Positions 45,054 to 53,227 of a stretch of 64,000 nt of DNA are shown here, piece after piece (position 1 is the first letter of the stretch; every line of letters begins with the position of its first letter). Origin of the DNA: Tenodera sinensis (Eukaryota; Arthropoda; Insecta; Mantodea; Mantidae); assembly GCA_030765045.1 (NCBI GenBank), contig CM060967.1:20279284-20343283 (forward strand), in the 5' to 3' direction. The notes below the pieces were generated by a model. The model was given only the letters and a program-made list of their open reading frames with translations. It was not told the DNA's origin and made no database searches. The position numbers and the translations under genes were made by a program.

Positions 45054-45627
45054 TGTGACGCTGGGCTCGGCGCATAAGAATGGACGGACAGGGCTAAGCT
45101 GCTTCACACCACATGCCGGGCTGGCGAGCAAAAAAAGGCACAAGTCACATCACTTGCGAACGCGTGACTAACAACGATCGAAGCGGCTACACAAAGGAGT
45201 GCCTTCGAGAAATATGTGGTGTCATTATCGCCGGCGTGTTTGAAGGAGTTCGCGAAAGGTGCGTGTGACATCATCCCCACTATATAAGGAGGCCAGGAAA
45301 CCGCAGTGAGTTAGTTTACGGTTACAGACATGAGTTAGTGAGCGCGAGGCAGCTGCGCGTGTGTGTGTCGTCGTGAAGAAGATTCTGATCGGCGTCGCGT
45401 GATTGTATCGTCGTAGTTAATGTATGAGAGACAGAGAAAGTGAAGACACTGAAAGGACTGAGGCAGGGTTACGAGAAGTAAACGTTGTGGGTTGTAATAG
45501 CACGAAAAAGTGCAGGCTATGTTAACGACGAGAAGAAAAACTGCGTATTTGTGATAACATTTTAAAAGACAAGAAAAGTAACTGGACTGGATTTTGTCGT
45601 TTTGTAACACTGGTCGAATTGTCATTT
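45054..45627 (+). mobile_element. LTR of the same LTR-retrotransposon family, plus strand
   Basis: Starts TGTGACGCTGGGCTCGGCGC, matching the first bases of the minus-strand LTR at 43062. It contains ctatataaggaggcc (TATA box) at 45282 and, 140 bp on, the shared tatgagagacagagaaagtg. It ends near ggtcgaattgtca. No internal region follows, so it is probably a solo LTR or fragment. Confidence 0.6.
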
Positions 45628-45955
45628 TATTACAGTATATTCTTTTGCAAATGGAACGTCACTAAAACTATATGCGAGTGAAACAAGCTTATGGGGTGAT
45701 TTTTCCCCCTAATGTTGGACAGTACTACTGACACAAATAGTATTAACTGTTCTGAGGTCGGGTGTTATGAAGATCATTTAACTGACGCTTAAAACTGGTC
45801 TTGCATGCAGTATATGAAATGGCGTTTGTTGTACACAAAAATAACTGAGAAAGGAGCTGAAATCTTCCAAAAGGTCCAAAGCGGCACGGAAACTTTCTAA
45901 AATATCAAACAACTCATTTTAGATCAGGTAAAACACTAAAAACTAAATTAATACT

Positions 45956-46175
45956 GTCGGCCTGGGTGGCTCAGTTGGTTAGACACTGGCCTGCTGGTTC
46001 CAAGGTCGCGGCCTCAAATCCGGCTGAGACCGATGTTTTTAAGTGTGCTTAAAAACGACAACTCCATGTTAGTAGAATTACTGGCATGTAAAAGAACTCC
46101 TGGAAGACGAAATAACGGTACACCGGTGACGCTGATATAATCCTGGCAATTAAGAGCGTCGTTAAACAACAAATA
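45956..46175 (+). repeat. tRNA-derived SINE (family B), intact
   Basis: GTGGCTCAGTTGGTTAGACA (A box), GGCCTCAAATCCGGC (B box), tttttaagtgtgcttaaaaa, gtgacgctgatataatcctg and the 3' end gtcgttaaacaacaaataaa. A near-duplicate 'aactaa..aatac' flanks both sides. Confidence 0.85.
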
Positions 46176-46185
46176 AAAAAAATAA

Positions 46186-47041
46186 ACTAATACGTTATTT
46201 TCGTTTACAAATGGTTGCCAACATTTGCCATTTTTCGCACCGCCCATGACTTACTAACGGAGTAGCTACCATCTAGCGGCAGATGCTAAGAAGCTCTTCA
46301 GTCGACACTGTGATTCAAGATGGCGGCCTATGTGGTGGGAACTACTTATAAACAACTCGTCTACAGGCTACGATTTCAACGCAGTAAAATAAAAATGTTG
46401 TGTAATAACACTCCTATTTTGTGAATATGGGCTGTGTTAAACACAAAAACACTGTCTTAAACATAACCTCAAGTAAACAAAAACGGATGACATTTAATAT
46501 TAAACGATAACCCATGGGCAATGAAATATATATTATATAACCTTAAATATCATTAATGCAATCTACAGGTTTACATGCCATTATGTAACTGCATTACACA
46601 CTCAAATTACAAAGAAGATACACAAAACTGCAAGCAGCATGTTACTTAAATAAAACAGAAGTGTTGACATTGAGTTGACTCAATTATTAATCATTTACAC
46701 TGTTTGTCACACTTGGACAATCTACATAATGCTATATACTTACACAAACATACTATACTGGATGGCTGATATACATGTGCTGGCATTTAGAATAATTAGC
46801 TACCTACAAAATTCAAAAGCTTTGGGGTGGAAATTTGCTTTTACTATTACTGAAAACTTTGATTACTCAGTTTGCAACAACATATTACTCAGCACTTCAT
46901 GACACTTTATTTTACAGGGGGAATCCACAAAAGCAGATGCAATATTAAAAATAGTAACCGTAAAACAGCACTGTAAATGAAATACATATATGAAATACGT
47001 AACCTTAAATCAGCATTGTAAAGCAACTTTGGGTAATTATT
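46186..47041. other. AT-rich DNA, nothing recognised
   Basis: Short frames only. Confidence 0.4.
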
Positions 47042-47758
47042 TATAAAATCGGCCGCTCGAGAAAACGAATGAAACATGGTGCAATGGATGCAGTTTTTAT
47101 TGCTAATTACGATTTTGAAAGTTTTATTATGCGCTTAAGCTTCGTTTTTTATTTATGAGCAAATTTTGTATGTGCTATGCAGTGGTTTTATTTCGTGTAT
47201 GCGGCGGATATTTAGCAAATAAATGTTTATAAACGAGTATAATATATGCTAGAATGATTGATTAATGCATTTACGTTGAAATTGTTATTGCTGATTACGG
47301 TTTTGAAAGTTTTATTTGCCGGTCAAGCTTCGTTTTCGTTTTTCCTGTGTTACGTTAGGTTAGTGTATGTATATGAGTGTAGTAACAGGGTCCTATGTTA
47401 TCTAAATTTTGCCCGTGTTAGGTTAGGTTAGTGTATGTATATGAGTGGGGTGACAGGGTCCTGTGTTATCGAAATATTTACAATTTGGGCAGTGTTTATG
47501 CAATCATTTCAACGTAAATGCATTAATCAATCATTCTAGTATATATTATACTCGTTTATACACATTTATTAGCTAAATATCCGCCGCATAAACGAAATAA
47601 AACCACTGCATCGCACGTACGAAATTTGCTCATAAATAAAAAACGAAGCTTGAGCGCACAATAAAACTTACAAAATCGTAATCAGCAATAAAAACTGCAT
47701 CCATTGCACTATGCTTCATTCGTTTTCTCGAGCGGCCGATTTTGTAAACATTTTCCCA
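47042..47758. mobile_element. Foldback element with ~245-bp inverted arms
   Basis: Left arm 47042-47285 (aaaatcggccgctcgagaaa ... gcatttacgttgaaat) and right arm 47510-47758 are reverse complements at about 95% by eye. The ~225-bp loop carries a 68-bp tandem duplication (gtgttacgttaggttagtgt at 47347 and gtgttaggttaggttagtgt at 47415) with two to three TTAGG words. A one-armed relative is at 24235-24604. No coding capacity. Confidence 0.85.
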
Positions 47759-48739
47759 ACTTTGCTATAGTCTACGGTTTTACATGCAGCAGCATAACAT
47801 ATTTCTTCTAAACTACAGCTACACATTTAAATTACAAAGACAAAAGATAATGTATAAATACAAGCAGCATACTACTTACATGGGTAAAACTGTAGGAGAG
47901 CGGCGTCTCGAAATTTGTCTTTCACTATTCACCATTTTATATACACAACGGCAACACACATAACGCTGCAATTTATAGTAATTAAATAGAATTTACAAGC
48001 GTTACGTTTCAATTTACCTCTTGTTTTAACTGAAAGTTTCTGATTTTTAATTTGCATCCGGGAATGCAACAGTTACGGAGCATTGTGATGTTTGAGGTTA
48101 GGTTGAGGTATGACTACATTAACGTACACTACTGGAACAGTTTTTCTTCAACAACCTTTCACCACTGTAATCGTGACATAGATTGTATTTGCATTCATAT
48201 AAATTAACCACACTATACGGCTAACGTAGCCATAGCCTTAGATGAAACACAATAAACATGAACACGTGGATAGCACACGGCACAGTCAACACGTTATTAG
48301 ATTTATTCCCGTTCCCTATACTGCCCAAATAAAAGTTTTTAAATACTCGCTTTGCTAATATGAAGACAAACTTACATAGGAATTGTTATAAGAGACAATA
48401 ATTCAAAGGCATAGAAAATAATACGAAGGATAGCGTGTGGAAACACCCCAGAAATCACCGCCACCAGCCGACGCCATTTTTGTACAACTTAGATGGCAGT
48501 CAGGGTCCAACTATGTTGCCATGCATAGCTGCACAGACCACAGAGCTGTTTGTGCCGCGCTGCCATACACACGTGGTTCCAGCAACTGCCAATAGATGAC
48601 TGGATAGTTAAATAAAATACATACTCTAAACTTTCATTGTTAACAACGCTGGTGGCTTTAATAACTTATACATGATGCATTAGTTAGACTTGACTTTGAC
48701 AGTAATCGACCATTATGGCCAAAAGCAAGCATTAGGCGT
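47759..48739. other. Unassigned DNA
   Basis: No recognisable gene or element. Composition becomes richer in GC towards 48,500. Confidence 0.35.
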
Positions 48740-50328
48740 TAGTTAGAGAAGAAATGAAGGAACGCAAGAGCTTCTCTTCTGATCGTGTAACCCCGCTTCT
48801 GTGTAATTGAAAGTATGAGCAACTACGTGGAAGAGAGTCCTGCCCCTATAAAAACCCCTTGTACCATCAATCATTTCCCAGTGTATCATACATCCCTGTA
48901 GTAACACCATCAAAACCACCGCGCAGGTTAAGCCGTATAACGGCTAGGTACTGCGGACATGACATTCGAACGGGGCAAACAAAATTGCACCCGCTCGACT
49001 CGAACTGCCTCTGGAGCCTCTCTGGTGGAAGAGAGATCAACAGCTTCTTTTTCATGGTACTGTGGGAGACGCCATCCACCGGATTAGGAAGGCTTGCTGC
49101 GGTATCGCCTGTAGCACCCGCGCATTCAGTGGTGAAAGATAGAGCTGGTTCGCAGAGCGCAACCAGAAGGAGGAAGGTTGGGAGCTTGGAGACAAGCTTG
49201 ACCAAGGCCAGCTTGTCCCCTAGCGAAGTCCTGGATGGTTTTGGTAGGGTTCATTTGTGTTTGTCGTCAGGAATCAGGGTGCTATGTTGCTTGGCGTCTG
49301 GTTCGTGCGCCTCAGCAGTCTGTGAGCGTATCGATACCCTGCATGCTGCATTCCTGAAACAATCTAAATATACATGTACGTACAGATCAACAGCGCCGCC
49401 GCCACGTAAACGCAACTGTCCTGAGCAGCGGCTCGCTAGCCCCGTTTTTCTTTCGGGAGTGGGCCAGCCAGTATACCGCTGCAGTAGCGTGATAATCGCC
49501 GGTGTCCTGCGGGATCTGAAGGCACGCTATGTACTTGCAACAGTGGCCTTGAGCGATGAGGGCCACTTGCATCCATTCCACCCGGGAGGCAACACCACTC
49601 GTCTGAGTTGAGCTAGCCACGCCGTCGACCCTGCCCTTGTTAGGGCGGATGCTACGGTCGAAGTAAGGAAACCGGATCGCCTAGCTCTATGTCTACAGGC
49701 ACTGCGCAGTCCGTGGAGGAACCGTCCACTTCACCGGCCAGATGCTCTGCCCCCCTTCATCCTCTGAAAGACATCGCTTGTCCCGCCACCGCAGCTACAA
49801 CCACGTACACCAGCACCAGCCAAATTTTGTAAATATGTACATATGTATATATAACCCAAAGACGAAACAGACAAAAGACAAAAGAAAACTATTCTCGGTG
49901 ACCTACAGATGGTCACCGTATGGGTTTTTGTATATAGCGAAAACTGTAAATATGAACAAAGTCAACTGTAAATCAATGTAAATATAGCCTGTAAGCCGGG
50001 CCCATTGTACCGGCACCAGGCCAATACTTTTAAAATAAACTAACTAACTAACACTGCTTCATCATTAACGCCCTCAACTGGACCAGCGACACGGAGCGCC
50101 ATTCAGGGTCTCCATGCTGAGCTTCTGAACATCGGTATCCACTTAGCTGCCCTGGAAGAGATCACTTCATCCATCGTCAGCAAACTCCAGGACTTGCATG
50201 GGGCTTTTAACGCAGAACACCTCCGACAAGAGAGCACCACAGCAAACGTTGACAGCATCACCACCCGCTTGCAGGCACCTGAAGCTCAGTCGGCGCCATT
50301 ACCACCGCCACCACAACAATCACATTAG
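48740..50328 (+). mobile_element. GC-rich LTR-element-like segment with a gag-like frame
   Basis: A TATA-like ctataaaaacccc at 48847 precedes a GC-rich leader. A frame starting at 49689 (MSTGTAQSVEEPSTSPARCS) runs to the jockey insertion at about 49826 and appears to resume after it at 50050 (TPSTGPATRSAIQGLHAELL, IHLAALEEITSSIVSKLQDL) to a stop at 50328. Pro/Ala/Ser-rich plus helical composition suggests a gag or ORF1 protein, but no zinc knuckle, protease or RT is present and no LTR pair is confirmed. The 250-codon frame at 48859-49611 looks like leader sequence, not a gene. Confidence 0.35.
49826..50049 (+). mobile_element. 5'-truncated jockey element (3' UTR only)
   Basis: Nearly identical to 56163-56390 of the full-length jockey (ttgtaaatatgtacatatgt ... 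gcctgtaagccgggcccat ... accaggccaatacttttaaa) and ends with (TAAC)n rather than (TAAAC)n. It has no coding sequence. It interrupts the gag-like frame. Confidence 0.92.
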
Positions 50329-50384
50329 CCGCAGCCCTTCGTGATGCCGGAGCTTCTCGACCAGTGCCTTGCGCTCAACGGAGG

Positions 50385-50830
50385 ACGGCGAAGGAACAAA
50401 CAAATGGTAGAAGTAATGTAGAAACAGATAATCCTCCACCTAGCAGTGCTGTGAAATCTGCTATAATAATGTGGTTTTAGAACAAAGAGGTTCAGAGTGA
50501 CAGTTCTATGTGTAAAACAGATCTTTATAGAATGATTGAAACAATCAAACAAACCTAAAGAGGCTCTTAAAGGTATTATTGCCTTTCTTCTATTAATTTC
50601 AGTATCTGTACTTGCAGGAGCAATTACTATACTATTAACTGACCGAAATTCCAATACTTCATTCTTTGATCCTGCAGGAGGAAATGAGAAGTTGTTAAGA
50701 GTTGTGATAACGTTATTATTGGTTGTTTTGGTTTTATTGGATCACACTGTCGCTTACTTGCTCCCATAGAACTAGTTTGGGTCAAGGTAAAACGAATACT
50801 TAAAGAAATGCAACAGGTGACTTATTCTTA
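50385..50830 (+). pseudogene. Tc1/mariner-like transposase C-terminal half, hit by a NUMT and a jockey element
   Basis: Reads VETDNPPPSSAVKSAIIMWF, (stop), QSDSSMCKTDLYRMIETIKQ, TKEALKG; then the cox1 insert; then CRLLAPIELVWVKVKRILKE and MQQVT up to the jockey insertion point. It resumes at 56391-56560 with LFLQQLHDITPEDISQTDRQ and KDGVVENIV. The order 'NPPT...II.WL..K.....K..L...I...KP...LPPYHC.L.PIELVWA..K......DV..L.....I..E.W' is that of a DDE transposase family common in insects; 'PIELVW' follows the last catalytic block, which would lie in the NUMT/decayed zone. The same family has its N-terminal half at 57915-58480. Confidence 0.72.
50587..50682 (+). other. NUMT: nuclear fragment of mitochondrial cox1
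   Basis: Thirty-two codons read LLLISVSVLAGAITILLTDR followed by NSNTSFFDPAGG, an almost unmistakable match to cytochrome c oxidase subunit I (usual form LLLSLPVLAGAIT.LLTDRNLNTSFFDPAGGG). The differences (LSLP to ISVS, L to S) imply some decay since transfer. The fragment is flanked on both sides by transposase-derived sequence, so it was inserted into the transposon relic. It is not a functional gene. The flanks do not resemble cox1. Confidence 0.9.
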
Positions 50831-50853
50831 GGTTGAATGGTAGAGCTCGGCGA

Positions 50854-51165
50854 GTGAGGAAGTGCTTTGTTAGTGCGCACGAGAAACAGGCACGTGTAAC
50901 GGTTTGGCGGGATCATTGTCGAGGATACAACTGCCATAATTTTGTCGGGAAAAGCGTGTTCAAATAAGTGACTGAGTAGAGTGCTTCAGAGGACAAATAA
51001 GGAGTAACTGTAAGTAAAGTGCTCCAGATACCCTTTTTTTTTAGAGGTGTTGTGACCGTTGTGAGAAGAGGAGTTTGTTGGTGCGCGCGAGAAACGGTCA
51101 CGTGAAACGGTTTGGCGGGATCATTGTCAACTGCCATAATTTTGGCGGGAAAGACGTATCAAGTG
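50854..51165 (+). promoter_or_regulatory. Jockey 5' UTR with ~1.5 copies of a 208-bp repeat
   Basis: gtgcgcacgagaaacaggcacgtg (from 50873) is repeated as gtgcgcgcgagaaacggtca (from 51081), each followed by acggtttggcgggatcattg and actgccataattttg. Repeated 5' UTR units commonly hold the internal promoter of LINEs; that role is inferred here, not shown. Confidence 0.6.
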
Positions 51166-51475
51166 GCTGTGGCGCTCTCCACACACATTTGATTAGGGAT
51201 ATTGAGTACAGAGTGTAGTTATATAAGCGTTGTTATATAGTGTTTTGTTTAGTGTGTCCGTGTACACCTGGACGTATATTTTGAGTGAAGTGCAATAACT
51301 AATATGTGAATGAGTATCAATAGTACTCCGTCCCCTGTGTAAATAATTCTACGTATAATTATAGTGTAAATATAGTGTGTAAGTGACAGTATAAAAAGCG
51401 CGCGAAATATAGTGTACCCACGCTAAGTGGAGGCTCCCAGAAGCACTTGCGACTGGGAGCGGGAACAAGAAGGGG

Positions 51476-53227
51476 ATGGAGAATGCCCCTGATCCGCCGG
51501 CCGCCGAGAGCGGAGTCAGGGAAGTGATGGCATCCAGCGCAGCAGCCGTGACTGCCACCGCACTCGCCCCGCCCACTACAGCCCCATTGACTACAACTCC
51601 CAACGGCCAACGAACCACGGACCAACCAACCAAGAAGACCCAGATGACAGAGGAAGAGCGTAAGGCAATGGAAATAGAGAAACTTCAGAAAGAAGTAGAT
51701 GAACTAAAGGGAGAGATCATCTACTACCAGAATGTGCTGGCAAATATGGATGGGGAATCCCAACAATTTTCAAAATTCGCACAGGACCTCGGGTTCTGCT
51801 ACAAAGAGCATGCCCTCAAGAAGCGGCGATTAGTCATCCTCAGCGAGGGGTGGCAACAAGTGCCTGCAAGAAATAAGAGGAATAGAAGAAGCGGCCGGGA
51901 AAGCGATTCAGATAGTGAACGTCCCGACCAGCAGCGCCACAAGCGCGTCTCAAAACAAAAAACGCCGCCATATCCCCTCACCACGAGAAACACCTACGCG
52001 CCGCTGAGGGTACAAATTGATGCAGAATCCGACGACGAGACGTCAGAGGATCCACCACCACAACCCGCAATAGCCTCCACCTCTAGAGACCCCTTCCCCA
52101 AGCTACCCCCCACCAAAGCCCCCATTCAAACACAGACACAGAAGAAACACACCACCCAGCCCACCATTCCCACCCCCACTCCCGCCCCAAGCACATCCAA
52201 CAACGCAGCAAAAACATCAGACAACCAGAAACCACCAAGAATAATAATCCCTGACGTCCAACACACGGTAAAGGTCCTCCGCATCCTGCGTGGCTCCCTT
52301 CCTGCCGGCACATATAAATTGCAGACGACGAGGGACTGCCTTAAGCTCTTCCTCCAACGGAAGCAGGACGCGAACCCGACAATGCAGCTCCTGAAGGACG
52401 CCGGAGTAGAAAACTACAGTTTTACTCCACGTGGGGATCAACCTCTTCGCTACGTAATCAAACGTCTTCCAGCTGACTTAGAGGAAGATTACGTGAAAGA
52501 GGACCTGGTCCTAAAAGGCTACACCGGCGTCCAAGTACGACAGATGATTTCACGTGGGAGGCCTCTGCCAAATTTTCAGGTTAGTCTTGACAGGACCACC
52601 GAAAACCAAAAACTTCTACAGGAACGAGAGGTGTGCCATATGATGGTCACCGTGGAGGTCCTGAAAACAAACCAAAACATAACGCAATGTTACAACTGCC
52701 AGCAGTTGGGGCACACTTTTAGGAACTGCAATATGACCTCCCGGTGTGTCCTTTGCGGTGACCTCCACCGCCTGGCTGATTGCCCGAAAAAGGCCAAGCA
52801 GGGCGTTGTACCCCACTGTGCTAATTGTGGGGAAACGCATCCTGCCAGCTACAGGGGGTGCGAGACGTTTCGCAACGAACGTCACCGCCGTCAACTGGCA
52901 TCCATAGCCAGGAGCTCTCCCAGTGCTCAGCCAGGGCCAAAACCCATCATACACCCGGCCCTGGTTCAAACAGGTATCTCCTATGCGGGAACTACCGGAG
53001 GGCAAAACGCACCAGTGCCACCACAGAATGGTCCCCCTCCACTACCCCAACAGGCGCCCACGGGTGACCTGAGTGGGATAAAAGATATATTAAACATGTT
53101 CAGAGACCTAAATTTACCATCACTATTGATGAAGGCGCAGCCTTTCCTGGACAAATTCAAAAGCTGCAGCAACACTTGGGAGAAAATAGAGACCATCATA
53201 TGTCTCCTCTCAGCCCTTTTAGAATAA
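51476..53227 (+). CDS. Jockey ORF1: gag-like nucleic-acid-binding protein
   Basis: 583 codons. Ala/Thr/Pro-rich start, then a charged helical segment at residues about 57-90 (MEIEKLQKEVDELKGEIIYY) likely to form a coiled coil. Next come a basic Ser/Arg region (about 135-165), a Pro-rich linker (about 190-255), the conserved pre-knuckle domain (about 265-400, with VKVLRILRGSLPAGTYKLQT and VCHMMVTVEVLKTNQNI), and three zinc knuckles from residue 405: CYNCQQLGHTFRNC, CVLCGDLHRLADC and CANCGETHPASYRGC. ORF1 proteins of this type bind the element RNA and assemble the RNP. The start ATG at 51476 follows the 5' UTR. The stop codon TAA is directly followed by the ORF2 ATG (TAAATG), which suggests translation by termination-reinitiation. 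Confidence 0.93.
   Translation: MENAPDPPAAESGVREVMASSAAAVTATALAPPTTAPLTTTPNGQRTTDQPTKKTQMTEEERKAMEIEKLQKEVDELKGEIIYYQNVLANMDGESQQFSKFAQDLGFCYKEHALKKRRLVILSEGWQQVPARNKRNRRSGRESDSDSERPDQQRHKRVSKQKTPPYPLTTRNTYAPLRVQIDAESDDETSEDPPPQPAIASTSRDPFPKLPPTKAPIQTQTQKKHTTQPTIPTPTPAPSTSNNAAKTSDNQKPPRIIIPDVQHTVKVLRILRGSLPAGTYKLQTTRDCLKLFLQRKQDANPTMQLLKDAGVENYSFTPRGDQPLRYVIKRLPADLEEDYVKEDLVLKGYTGVQVRQMISRGRPLPNFQVSLDRTTENQKLLQEREVCHMMVTVEVLKTNQNITQCYNCQQLGHTFRNCNMTSRCVLCGDLHRLADCPKKAKQGVVPHCANCGETHPASYRGCETFRNERHRRQLASIARSSPSAQPGPKPIIHPALVQTGISYAGTTGGQNAPVPPQNGPPPLPQQAPTGDLSGIKDILNMFRDLNLPSLLMKAQPFLDKFKSCSNTWEKIETIICLLSALLE

Noticed and set aside
47350..47480. Telomeric repeat (TTAGG)n
   Set aside because: Only two to three adjacent TTAGG words inside a duplicated foldback loop; far too short and degenerate for a telomere or interstitial telomeric array.
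48859..49611. A 250-codon + strand open frame
   Set aside because: No recognisable domain, atypical composition (Ser/Arg/Cys throughout), and it lies in what looks like the leader of an LTR-like element; a GC-rich stretch gives such frames by chance.
51799..52441. Minus-strand open frames across jockey ORF1
   Set aside because: Antisense shadows of a GC-rich coding region; the plus strand has zinc knuckles and the full ORF1 structure.
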